Assembly: GCF_014879975.1 (NCBI RefSeq)
Contig: NZ_CP062500.1
Location: forward strand, 2,914,001 to 2,978,000
DNA length: 64,000 nt
Reading direction: 5' to 3'
Origin: Vibrio bathopelagicus
Lineage (GTDB): Bacteria > Pseudomonadota > Gammaproteobacteria > Enterobacterales > Vibrionaceae
The translations under genes and the position numbers were made by a program. Below the pieces are notes generated by a model. It did no database searches, had not been told where the DNA came from, and saw nothing but the letters and a program-made list of their open reading frames with translations. Of the stretch, positions 56,455 to 64,000 are shown piece by piece. How positions within the stretch are numbered: the first letter of the stretch is position 1; every line of letters begins with the position of its first letter.

Positions 56455-56969
56455 TTTTTACCTCTATGCCAAAGCTTTCTTTGGCCAACATAAATCCACC
56501 CAACATACTTATTGGGTGATAGAAACAAAACGATTTGGCTTAGTGTAAACAAACTTGATGGCTAAATCACCTTTATTCCACTTTGTATTATAAAAGCTTT
56601 ATCTAGGTCTAAATTACAGACATCACAAAAATGAATATTAACTACCCCATCAATAAGCTAGCAAATAAATACCTAAAAAAAACAAAAACAAACCAAATAA
56701 ACGCAGATCACACTTTTATAAAAATTACATAAAAACAACAAGTTAAATAACAGTAAATATAATAAAACAGTGTTCACTATTTTTATTGATATCATTTTAC
56801 TAGCTGACTATGGAACTTTAGGGGTAAAAAGTACCTCATGAATTGCTCTGGCAAGTTTCACGCTTTTGTTCTAAGCATGATTATGAAGCTTGATTAATAC
56901 GAGCAATACACAAAAAGGATTTAAATCCTTGATAAATACCTTTATGGACAGTAATTAGGAATTAATAAC
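56455..56969. promoter_or_regulatory. greA / ompU divergent upstream region
   Basis: No gene is seen in these 515 bases. Near greA two hairpins lie in its leader: GCCAAAG / CTTTGGC (56468-56485) and CACCCAA / TTGGGTG (56497-56518). The middle (56640-56800) is very AT-rich, as in H-NS or ToxR-type regulated promoters. A 16-base palindrome AAGGATTTAAATCCTT is at 56916-56931, about 40 bases before ompU. Confidence 0.5.
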
Positions 56970-57962
56970 ATGAATAACAAGACTCTGATCGCTCTAGCAG
57001 TAGCGGCAACAGTATCAGCTGGCGCAAATGCAGCTAACGTATACAGCCAAGATGGTACAGAACTAAACGTTGGTGGTCGCGCGGAATTCCGTGGTGACTT
57101 CATTGGTAACGGTGGTGAAGAAGTTGAAGGCACAATGGCAAATAATAGCCGTTTCCGTCTTAACGTTGGTGGTACTACAGAAATCAACGAATCACTAAGC
57201 GGCTTTGGTTTCTACGAAGCAGAACAAACAGTAAATTCTTCTAGCGACAATGACGCTAATGATACTTTCAAACAGCGTTACATGTTTGCAGGTCTTCAAG
57301 GTGAGTTCGGTGCCGTTTCTTTCGGCCGCCAAGATACAGCAGCAGTACAAATCTCTCAAATGTCTGATGTAACGACATTTACTGGTGCTCAAAAAGAATT
57401 CATCAGCGCTGGTAACGAGCAAATCAACAACACTATCCTTTACACTGGCGAATTTGACGCTCTAACAGTGAAAGCAAGTTTAGTTGCTGGTGAGAAAAAA
57501 GATACTGACTCTTACGGCGTATCTGCAATCTACACTCTTCCTATGGGTCTAGGCTTCGGTCTTGGTTACTCAGCAGGTGACAATGGCGAGAACCTAGGTT
57601 CTGGCGACGCGATCATCGCTGGTGTAAACTACACACTTGATTCTCTATACCTAGCTGGTACATACACTACTGGTGAAGCAGACGATAAATTAAACTCTGA
57701 CTTCAACGGTATGGAATTCGCAGCAACTTATGGCTTTGGTAACGGCTTTACTCTAATGGGTGCTTACCAAAAAACTGAAGTAGATAACCTACTAGGTCAA
57801 TCTAGCGATCAAAGTGATTTCTTCGAAATTACTGGTGACTATGCATTCAACAACAACATGAATGCTTACGTTGCATACATGCTAAACAACATGGATGAGA
57901 GCACTAATGGCGCTAAAGACGCAGAAGATACTCTACGTCTAGGTCTAAAATACTCTTTCTAA
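56970..57962 (+). CDS. ompU: Outer-membrane porin OmpU
   Basis: The 330-residue porin has a signal peptide (1-21, cleavage after SAGANA), the general-porin pattern of alternating strands (LNVGGRAEFRGDFIG; RYMFAGLQGEFGAVSFGRQD) and the C-terminal beta signal LRLGLKYSF. It forms a trimeric diffusion pore. Its place near greA and dacB matches V. cholerae ompU, which is under ToxR control there. Codon use looks biased and a good ribosome site (TTAGGA) fits high expression. Confidence 0.93.
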   Translation: MNNKTLIALAVAATVSAGANAANVYSQDGTELNVGGRAEFRGDFIGNGGEEVEGTMANNSRFRLNVGGTTEINESLSGFGFYEAEQTVNSSSDNDANDTFKQRYMFAGLQGEFGAVSFGRQDTAAVQISQMSDVTTFTGAQKEFISAGNEQINNTILYTGEFDALTVKASLVAGEKKDTDSYGVSAIYTLPMGLGFGLGYSAGDNGENLGSGDAIIAGVNYTLDSLYLAGTYTTGEADDKLNSDFNGMEFAATYGFGNGFTLMGAYQKTEVDNLLGQSSDQSDFFEITGDYAFNNNMNAYVAYMLNNMDESTNGAKDAEDTLRLGLKYSF

Positions 57963-57997
57963 TCTGTTAACAAGCACTTTGTTTGTTATATGAAATC

Positions 57998-58026
57998 AAA
58001 GGTCTAGCTAACGCTAGACCTTTTTT
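57998..58026 (+). terminator. Terminator of ompU
   Basis: The perfect 11-bp stem AAAGGTCTAGC / GCTAGACCTTT has a 4-base loop and a T6 run, 35 bases after the stop. Its stem is the same as that of the terminator at 36952-36979. Confidence 0.92.
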
Positions 58027-58221
58027 ATGTTTACTCCCTCAACTCCTAACACACCTCTAAAACTTCGTACTCTGCATTGATTATTTAACCCACGATTTTT
58101 AAAACCTATAATCAAAAACAGCTCTACCTTTGCATTGAAACTTAGCTCACATACGTGACCTTTGAGTCATAGTGAGATAACGTAGCAATGGTTTTGAAAC
58201 GATTCACCTATTGGAACAAAT

Positions 58222-59640
58222 ATGTTCAAGTTTTATCTTCTTACTGCGTCCCTACTATCTTGCCCTGTATTTGCTTACACTCCTCTAGATAAACTACCAG
58301 ATGGCAGCAGCACAAGTATCATTTTGGAATCACTGAGTGGCGATTCAAATGAAATGAATACCGACACTGATGGCTTTTATCCACCCGCCAGCACTTTAAA
58401 ACTCGTTACGGCTTTGGCGGCTAAATTGGAACTGGGGGATGACTTTCACTACACGACCAGCATAGCTCGTTCTAATGAAGACGTTGTGATCTCATTCAGC
58501 GGTGACCCAACGCTACAACGAGAACACCTAAAAGGCCTTTTATCTCAATACGCTAAATCACAATCTAAAACCATCAAAGGTAACTTATACCTCGATAACT
58601 CGGCTTATACAGGCTATCAGCGAGCGGTTGGTTGGCCTTGGGACATTCTAGGCGTTTGTTACAGCGCGCCTTCTAGCGCGATGACTTTAGACAGCAACTG
58701 CGCACAAGCCTCTATTTATACAAAAGATAACGGCAGTACTCGGGTCTATATTCCAGCTCACTACCCGATAGACGTGACAACCACCGCTGCCACCGTAACT
58801 CGCTCTGGGCAGAAAGCCACACAATGCGACTTAGAGCTCATTACCACTCCAGACAACGCTTACAAGCTCTCTGGTTGCTTAGTTGAGCGTAAGAAACCAC
58901 TACCGCTCAAGTTTGCGATTCAAAATCCAGATCTTTATACCTACCAAGTCGTGACCTCGCTTCTTAAAGAGCTGAAAATCCAAGTTAATGGCGATGTGAT
59001 TGTTGGTAAAAAAGCTAAAGCAAACAAAACTACGTTAGTCGCGAGTCACCATTCTGAAAAGCTTCCTGAACTGCTCGATACCATGCTAAAGAAATCAGAC
59101 AATCTGATAGCAGACAACCTAACCAAAACGCTGGGTGCAACGTTTTATGTCCAGCCTGGTAGTTTCAATAACGGTACTGAAGCGATAAAGCAGATACTGC
59201 TGACTAAGGCCAACATTAACCTCAGTAAAGCGCAGCTAGTCGATGGTTCAGGGCTATCTAGAAATAACCGCATGACCTCGCAAACCATGGCTCAGGTTCT
59301 GCGTTATATCTGGGAAAACGATCAACAGCTCAACCTGATTGGGGCTATGCCTACATCTGGCACTGATGGAACGCTCAAATACCGTCAAAGCATGAGAAAA
59401 GCACCGATCCAAGGCAACATTGTTGCAAAGAGCGGATCTTTATATGGCAGTTACAACATGGCGGGATACGGATTAGATAAAGCGGGGAATCCAAACTCTC
59501 TGTTTGTGCAGTTTGTCCGTGACTACTTCCCAGAAGAACAAGATCCAGACAAGCCAATAGAAGCACCAATTACCCAGTTTGAACGTATTTTCTACGCAGA
59601 TGTAGTTGAATTCAGTCAAATACAGAGTAAATCTCAATAG
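58222..59640 (+). CDS. dacB: D-alanyl-D-alanine carboxypeptidase/endopeptidase DacB (PBP4)
   Basis: The 472-residue protein has a signal peptide (about 1-18), the active-site SxxK motif in PPASTLKLVTA, the SxN motif in KKSDNLIADNL and the KSG motif in IVAKSGSLYG, the three penicillin-binding signatures of PBP4. It trims peptide side chains and cuts cross-links in the periplasm. It has its own unit between ompU and the MgtE-like gene, ending in a very stable terminator. Confidence 0.94.
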   Translation: MFKFYLLTASLLSCPVFAYTPLDKLPDGSSTSIILESLSGDSNEMNTDTDGFYPPASTLKLVTALAAKLELGDDFHYTTSIARSNEDVVISFSGDPTLQREHLKGLLSQYAKSQSKTIKGNLYLDNSAYTGYQRAVGWPWDILGVCYSAPSSAMTLDSNCAQASIYTKDNGSTRVYIPAHYPIDVTTTAATVTRSGQKATQCDLELITTPDNAYKLSGCLVERKKPLPLKFAIQNPDLYTYQVVTSLLKELKIQVNGDVIVGKKAKANKTTLVASHHSEKLPELLDTMLKKSDNLIADNLTKTLGATFYVQPGSFNNGTEAIKQILLTKANINLSKAQLVDGSGLSRNNRMTSQTMAQVLRYIWENDQQLNLIGAMPTSGTDGTLKYRQSMRKAPIQGNIVAKSGSLYGSYNMAGYGLDKAGNPNSLFVQFVRDYFPEEQDPDKPIEAPITQFERIFYADVVEFSQIQSKSQ

Positions 59641-59674
59641 CGGCTTACTTGTAAAAGGCTGTTAATTAAACAAT

Positions 59675-59717
59675 AAAAAATGGCGCTGAAGATCGTATGA
59701 TCTTCAGCGCCATTTTT
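59675..59717. terminator. Terminator of dacB
   Basis: A perfect 19-bp stem (AAAAATGGCGCTGAAGATC and its complement) has a 4-base loop and T-rich flanks. It also lies 61 bases after the stop of the convergent MgtE-like gene. Confidence 0.92.
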
Positions 59718-59777
59718 CTTTCTAAGATGTTTTTCTTCGGAAGTGCTTTTTGTTTCCAAAGTATTTATTTGAAGGCG

Positions 59778-60623
59778 TTAAGCGATACCTAAGAATGAAT
59801 TCACTACCGTGAAGTAGATCCACATCCCTGAAATATCGACTATCGAAGCTAAGACAGGGCTCACCAGCACCGCAGGATCTAACTTGAATAACCGCGCAAC
59901 AATCGGCAATCCAGCGCCAAGCACGGTTGATATTGTCACTTGAATAAACAGAGCGACAGCAATCGCGTAAGCAATCATATTAATGTCGTAACCACCCGTT
60001 GATTGGTTGTCACTGAACAGTAAGATGCGGCCTATCATCACCAAGGCAATCGCAAGCGCCAAGCAGATAGCAACTCTAAACTCCTTCCACAGAACGTTCG
60101 CCCACTGGCGTTTCTTCAGCTCCCCTGTGGCTAAAGCCCTAATGACCAGAGTTGCAGCTTGTGTTCCTGTATTGCCACCTGCAGCAGCGATTACCGGCAT
60201 ATAGATCGCCAGAAGCACTAGCTGGCTAAGAATGTCTTCATACTGAGCAATGATAAGCCCTGAGACAATTCCCAGCAGTGCTAACGCAATAATCCAACCG
60301 ATACGCTGCCTAACATGGCTAAGCACTCCAGTTGAAAGGTAACCTTGTTGAGGTTCAACCTCTGAATAGATCAGCCCTAGTTGGTGAGCTAGATGTCGAG
60401 AGCGCTTCTCAAAGCCCTGCTCTTCTAACTCACTAAGTAAAGTCTGAATCGTACTAAGAGAGCATTGCCCGAGTACTAACACCGCATCTTCAAGTGGCAT
60501 GCGGTTCAAAAGGTTAATTTGTTGCTCACGTCCGTACTGTTGAAAGGCATTAGATACAGCTTGGATGTCTTTCTCTGAGTACAGAGCTTCAATAGATAAA
60601 AAAGTGTTGTTCATTACCGTCAT
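59778..60623 (-). CDS. Short MgtE-like magnesium/divalent cation transporter without CBS domains
   Basis: The 281-residue protein has an N-terminal helical part resembling the end of the MgtE N domain (about 1-90) and then five membrane helices with MgtE membrane motifs (IAAAGGNTGTQAATLVIRAL; DPAVLVSPVLASIVDISGMW). The pair of CBS domains that gates typical MgtE in response to Mg2+ is missing, so the protein is far shorter than the usual 450 residues. I chose the ATG at 60623 because GGGAG lies seven bases upstream. It is preceded by a long leader with a small reading frame and is alone in its unit. Confidence 0.85.
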   Translation of the reverse strand: MTVMNNTFLSIEALYSEKDIQAVSNAFQQYGREQQINLLNRMPLEDAVLVLGQCSLSTIQTLLSELEEQGFEKRSRHLAHQLGLIYSEVEPQQGYLSTGVLSHVRQRIGWIIALALLGIVSGLIIAQYEDILSQLVLLAIYMPVIAAAGGNTGTQAATLVIRALATGELKKRQWANVLWKEFRVAICLALAIALVMIGRILLFSDNQSTGGYDINMIAYAIAVALFIQVTISTVLGAGLPIVARLFKLDPAVLVSPVLASIVDISGMWIYFTVVNSFLGIA

Positions 60624-60676
60624 GGCGAATCTCCCGATTGGCAAAGGTAACGACCATCAAAACAAATAGCTTATAG

Positions 60677-60744
60677 CGAGTACACCCAGAGCATATAACT
60701 CGTGTATCAAGAGCGTATAGCCCGTATATCAGGAGCGTATAGCT
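60677..60744. repeat. Imperfect 22-bp tandem repeat in the mgtE-like leader
   Basis: Two adjacent 22-base units (60701-60722 and 60723-60744) agree at 19 positions. A third, more diverged copy precedes them (60677-60700). They lie in the untranslated leader between the small frame and the transporter start. Confidence 0.75.
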
Positions 60745-60855
60745 AAGCGCACCAAGAACTTAAAGCGCTAATGGATCTACTTGTTAGAATCTAGTGTGTG
60801 GAAAAGAATGAGGGGGAAAACAAAGATACCCTACCTGAACGGCAGGACAATAGAT

Positions 60856-60910
60856 CAATACCGAGACAGGTTACTCTTCTCCATTCAAACTAGGAGGATG
60901 GTCGGTATTG
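60856..60910 (-). promoter_or_regulatory. Leader stem enclosing the small reading frame upstream of the MgtE-like gene
   Basis: On the minus strand CAATACCGA (60910-60902) pairs perfectly with TCGGTATTG (60864-60856). The 37-base loop contains most codons of the 14-codon frame, and an inner pairing CTCC / GGAG is possible. A further small hairpin CTGTCA-TAT-TGACAG (60934-60948) lies just before its ribosome site, and an extended -10 TGCTACACT lies upstream of that. Confidence 0.6.
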
Positions 60911-60915
60911 TTCAT
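60871..60915 (-). CDS. Putative 14-residue leader peptide of the MgtE-like gene
   Basis: The frame reads MNNTDHPPSLNGEE and then TAA. GGAG lies six bases upstream of the ATG, an ideal distance. It contains a Pro-Pro pair near an Asp and ends with two Glu, a composition reminiscent of the proline- and acid-containing MgtL leader of Salmonella and E. coli mgtA. It lies about 250 bases before the transporter start. That it is translated and regulatory is inferred. Confidence 0.55.
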   Translation of the reverse strand: MNNTDHPPSLNGEE

Positions 60916-60998
60916 AAAAATCTCCAGAATTACTGTCAATATGACAGCGCGCATAGTGTAGCAATGCACGTTCAAAAACTTCGTCAACTTTGTGTCAA

Positions 60999-61025
60999 TA
61001 AAAAAGGCATCCGTGGATGCCTTTT
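60999..61025 (-). terminator. Terminator of tyrS
   Basis: The stem AAAAGGCATC / GATGCCTTTT (loop CCGTGG region) is followed on the minus strand by T6, 22 bases after the tyrS stop. Confidence 0.9.
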
Positions 61026-61047
61026 GTTCAATTATTGATGCGCGTTA

Positions 61048-62235
61048 TTACTTAATAGTAATACGAGCAAACTTACGTTTACCTACTTGGTAAACTGCAG
61101 TACCAGCTTCAGGTACGAATTTGCTGTCTTCAATCTTCTCGCCTTCAAGCTTAGCCGCGCCTTGCTTGATCATACGCATCGCATCAGAAGTAGAGTTTAC
61201 AAGACCTGCTTCTTTTAGAACGTTCGCAATAGGTAGGCCAGCTTCGAATTCGAATTCAGGCATTTCATCTGGCACTTGGTTCTTAGCAAAACGGTTAACG
61301 AACTCTTGCTCGGCTGCTTCAGCATCGGCTTCACTGTGGAAACGAGCAATGATCTCTTTAGCCAGTAGAACTTTAACGTCACGCGGGTTCTTACCTGCAT
61401 CAACGCCAGCTTTCAGCTCCGCAACTTCTTCAAGAGGACGGAAAGACAGTAGCTCGTAGTAGCTCCACATTAGATCGTCAGAGATAGACATGATCTTACC
61501 AAACATCTCGCTTGGTGCTTCACTAATACCGATGTAGTTATGCGCAGACTTAGACATCTTCTTAACGCCGTCTAGACCAACAAGCAGTGGCATCATTAGT
61601 ACCGCTTGTGGTTTTTGACCAGCTGCTTTTTGCAATTCACGCCCCATTAGAAGGTTAAACTTCTGGTCAGTACCGCCAAGCTCAACATCGCTCTCTAGTG
61701 CAACAGAGTCGTGACCTTGAAGAAGTGGGTACATGAATTCGTGGATTGCGATCGGTTGACCACCAGCGTAACGCTTTTTAAAGTCATCACGCTCAAGCAT
61801 ACGAGCAACAGTTTGGTTAGAAGCAAGACGAATCATGCCTTCTGCACCAAGCTCAGATAACCACTCAGAGTTGAAACGAATTTGCGTTTTCGCAGGATCT
61901 AGAATCTTGAATACTTGCTCTTTGTAAGTCTCAGCATTCTTCAATACGTCTTCACGGCTTAGCGGTGGACGCGTTGAGTTCTTACCTGATGGGTCACCAA
62001 CCATTGCAGTGAAATCACCAATAAGGAATGTCACTTCATGACCAAGCTCTTGGAAAGCACGAAGCTTGTTAAAGATAACCGTATGGCCTAGGTGGATATC
62101 TGGAGCAGTTGGATCGGCACCCAGCTTAATGCGTAAAGGACGACCTTCTTTTAATTTAGCAATCAGTTCGTCTTCTGGAATCAGTTCTTCTACGCCACGT
62201 TTGATCTCGGCTAGTGCAGCTTCAATACTCGCCAT
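61048..62235 (-). CDS. tyrS: Tyrosyl-tRNA synthetase
   Basis: The 395-residue class I synthetase has the HIGH-type motif [11 protein letters not shown], the KMSKS motif in [11 protein letters not shown] and a C-terminal S4 RNA-binding domain. A true KMSKS and the short length place it in the TyrZ-like subgroup rather than with E. coli TyrS. It charges tRNA-Tyr. The ATG has GGGAGTGAACAAG upstream. It is divergent from shyC with a 129-base gap. Confidence 0.95.
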   Translation of the reverse strand: MASIEAALAEIKRGVEELIPEDELIAKLKEGRPLRIKLGADPTAPDIHLGHTVIFNKLRAFQELGHEVTFLIGDFTAMVGDPSGKNSTRPPLSREDVLKNAETYKEQVFKILDPAKTQIRFNSEWLSELGAEGMIRLASNQTVARMLERDDFKKRYAGGQPIAIHEFMYPLLQGHDSVALESDVELGGTDQKFNLLMGRELQKAAGQKPQAVLMMPLLVGLDGVKKMSKSAHNYIGISEAPSEMFGKIMSISDDLMWSYYELLSFRPLEEVAELKAGVDAGKNPRDVKVLLAKEIIARFHSEADAEAAEQEFVNRFAKNQVPDEMPEFEFEAGLPIANVLKEAGLVNSTSDAMRMIKQGAAKLEGEKIEDSKFVPEAGTAVYQVGKRKFARITIK

Positions 62236-62364
62236 TCTTGTTCACTCCCACAGATTTGGCAAAAATATAATAATTAGACATCTTACTTGAATAGCGATGT
62301 ATTTTGAAACCAGTTACACTATTCCGTCGTCGATTTTCATAATATTTACAGAACGAACCGGAAC

Positions 62365-63654
62365 ATGTTGTCTATTTTTGCACGCCTTCCTATTTTGCAC
62401 CGGGCTTTTATCGCATTTTTTAGTGCCATAATTTTCGTCGCGATTTTCTTACTCCCCGACGTCAACAGTTTGCGTGACGATTCGGGCGCTTTAGTTGTGG
62501 GAAAACATTACCCACTGACTATCAATGCATCTGCGCTTATTGGCTCAAGTGATGCACCGCCGACGGCTGTGCTTAATTGGGAGAAATACACCGTTCGTTC
62601 TGGCGAAAGCACCTCTGTTTTATTTGAACGTATTGGCCTCTCATACCGCTTGCTGATCACGCTACTCAATACCAATAACGATATTAAGAAGCAGCTGTCT
62701 AACCTAAGACCTGGTGATGTATTGCAATTCGGTTTTGATGAAAACAACGACCTTATTCAGTTAAAACGACAACTTAGTGCGTTTGAAAGCTTCAAGATCA
62801 CTAAGTCTGGTGATTCGTTTACCTCTAGTATCGACAAGAAAGAAGTTGCCTATCAATACAATTACGCTGAAGCCAACATCACGTCTAACTTCTGGAATGC
62901 CGGGGTAAGCGCAGGCCTAACTGCAAACCAAATAATGGAACTGGCAGGTATATTCGGTTGGGATATCGACTTTGCGTTGGATATTCGTAAGAATGACAGT
63001 TTCAAAATCTTGTACCAAGAGAAAGTGGTCGAAGGCGAAGTGATTGGTCGCGGAAAGATTATGGCGGCTGTGTTTAAAAACCAAGGTGATTCATTTACCG
63101 CGGTATTGGATGACAAGAGCGGCAACTACTTCGATGAGAATGGACGTGCGATGAAGAAAGCCTTCCTACGCTCGCCAATTGATTTCCGTCGTGTGACATC
63201 GAACTTTAACCCACGCAGAAAACACCCAGTGACAGGTAAGGTTCGAGCTCACCGAGGCACCGACTACGCAGCCCCTGTTGGCACACCTATCTGGGCGGCA
63301 GGTGATGGTATTGTACAGAAGTCAGGGTATAACCAATTCAATGGTAACTACGTGTTCATTCGACACAGCAACACCTACATCACCAAGTATCTGCACATGA
63401 AGCGACGTATGGTGAAAACGGGGCAGCGCGTAAAACAAGGTCAAACCATTGGTACTTTGGGTGGTACAGGTCGTGTTACTGGCCCGCACCTACACTATGA
63501 ATTCTTGGTCAATGGCGTACATAAAAATGCGCGTACCGTGAAATTGCCACAATCGAAGTCGTTAACCGGTAAAGCAAAAGCAACCTTCATTGCTAACTCT
63601 GAGATTCGACTTAATAACCTTGAACGATATGGTCAGCTACTAGCGACCAATTAG
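62365..63654 (+). CDS. shyC: M23-family peptidoglycan endopeptidase, ShyC-like
   Basis: The 429-residue protein has an N-terminal membrane anchor (about 13-30), a LysM/OapA-like domain (KYTVRSGESTSVLFERIGLS), a linker, and a LytM/M23 zinc protease domain with HRGTD (His296, Asp300) and the HLH motif (His375, His377). It should cut peptide cross-links to allow cell-wall growth. Its place next to tyrS matches ShyC (VC0630) of V. cholerae. Both zinc-ligand motifs are intact, so it should be active. Confidence 0.92.
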   Translation: MLSIFARLPILHRAFIAFFSAIIFVAIFLLPDVNSLRDDSGALVVGKHYPLTINASALIGSSDAPPTAVLNWEKYTVRSGESTSVLFERIGLSYRLLITLLNTNNDIKKQLSNLRPGDVLQFGFDENNDLIQLKRQLSAFESFKITKSGDSFTSSIDKKEVAYQYNYAEANITSNFWNAGVSAGLTANQIMELAGIFGWDIDFALDIRKNDSFKILYQEKVVEGEVIGRGKIMAAVFKNQGDSFTAVLDDKSGNYFDENGRAMKKAFLRSPIDFRRVTSNFNPRRKHPVTGKVRAHRGTDYAAPVGTPIWAAGDGIVQKSGYNQFNGNYVFIRHSNTYITKYLHMKRRMVKTGQRVKQGQTIGTLGGTGRVTGPHLHYEFLVNGVHKNARTVKLPQSKSLTGKAKATFIANSEIRLNNLERYGQLLATN

Positions 63655-63678
63655 GTTAAGAACCATATAAATCAACGG

Positions 63679-63707
63679 AAAGAGCGCCCACTAAGGCGCT
63701 CTTTTTT
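63679..63707 (+). terminator. Terminator of shyC
   Basis: The perfect 10-bp stem AAAGAGCGCC / GGCGCTCTTT has a 6-base loop and T6 run, 24 bases after the stop. Confidence 0.92.
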
Positions 63708-63761
63708 ATTTCATAGAATCCGTTGCTGTGATTAAGCGTGATTGCTTCAATCACGCTTACC

Positions 63762-64000
63762 TTAACTACTAATGTTTTGGCTATCCTCAGTTTTTTTATC
63801 TCGCCCTAGCATCAGTAAGCAAGGCGTCAGCACCAAGGTTAGTACCGTCGCAAATGCCAAACCTCCAGCAATTGCAGTAGCTAGCTGTGACCACCATTGC
63901 GTACTCGGCGCACCAAACTCTATCTTTTGATTAATCAAGTCGATGTTCATCTCTAACACCATCGGCATCAAGCCTAAAATGGTGGTGACAGTTGTCAGCA
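63762..64000 (-). CDS. RND-family efflux transporter, C-terminal end (cut by window edge)
   Basis: About 79 codons are visible, open to the right edge. They contain the last part of a membrane domain (LTTVTTILGLMPMV; QLATAIAGGLAFATVLTLVL) with the TPCLLML ending typical of AcrB-type RND transporters, followed by a short hydrophilic tail. It would be the inner-membrane pump of a tripartite system driven by protons. The specific substrate class cannot be assigned from this fragment. Confidence 0.85.
   Translation of the reverse strand, partial: LTTVTTILGLMPMVLEMNIDLINQKIEFGAPSTQWWSQLATAIAGGLAFATVLTLVLTPCLLMLGRDKKTEDSQNISS

Noticed and set aside
60624..61000. M-box (ykoK) magnesium riboswitch before the MgtE-like gene
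   Set aside because: I cannot recognise the conserved M-box core; the visible structure is a short frame with a simple stem.

Overview
The window is a stretch of Vibrio chromosome, probably from the Splendidus or a related clade. The evidence is a moderate GC content, an OmpU-type porin, a VF530-family protein, a stand-alone second EF-G, a concentrative nucleoside transporter almost identical in layout to the V. cholerae protein, and gene neighbourhoods that match two V. cholerae blocks (fusA2-radA-plzC-serB-ytjB-deoDBAC-nupC-tatD and prfC-rimI-...-pnp-rpsO-truB-rbfA-infB-nusA-rimP-tRNAs-secG-glmM-folP-ftsH-rlmE-yhbY-greA-ompU-dacB-tyrS-shyC). These names come from family recognition and remembered synteny; no search was run.

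1-8.2 kb, accessory: the 5' part of a Tad/Flp pilus operon, transcribed leftwards. Its order is two Flp pilins, a prepilin peptidase, an AAA+ ATPase with an N-terminal winged-helix-like region, RcpC, the RcpA secretin, a small lipoprotein, three TadG/TadE-type minor pilin proteins, and TadZ (cut by the window edge). A divergent AraC-type regulator beside it is split by a frameshift at a run of seven T.

8.3-13 kb: an acyl-CoA synthetase, then two successive modules in which a LysR regulator diverges from a small DUF1127-type protein, then a VF530-family gene and a nine-copy heptamer repeat.

13-31.4 kb: translation and repair genes (EF-G2, RadA), a c-di-GMP receptor with two PilZ domains, SerB, the deoxynucleoside catabolic operon deoC-deoA-deoB-deoD, the NupC nucleoside transporter behind a CRP-type promoter, a TatD-family hydrolase overlapping a DUF5363 gene, RF3, RimI and HolD.

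31.4-39 kb: the O2-independent ubiquinone genes ubiT (left) and ubiU-ubiV (right), with a RocS-like PAS-GGDEF-EAL protein between them. They are followed by a MATE exporter and its MarR repressor, each preceded by a copy of the same 21-bp operator.

39-62 kb: the conserved nlpI-pnp-rpsO-truB-rbfA-infB-nusA-rimP-metY-leuU-secG-glmM-folP-ftsH-rlmE line, nearly all leftward, with yhbY, ompU and dacB to the right. A 160-bp MITE-like element lies after truB. At 59.8-61 kb is a short MgtE-like magnesium transporter without CBS domains. Its roughly 300-nt leader holds a 14-codon Shine-Dalgarno-led reading frame, mostly enclosed by a 9-bp stem, which makes it the most attractive candidate for an undescribed regulatory element here.

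62-64 kb: tyrosyl-tRNA synthetase, the ShyC-type endopeptidase and the C-terminus of an RND efflux pump. Most transcription units end in clear intrinsic terminators, which are listed.
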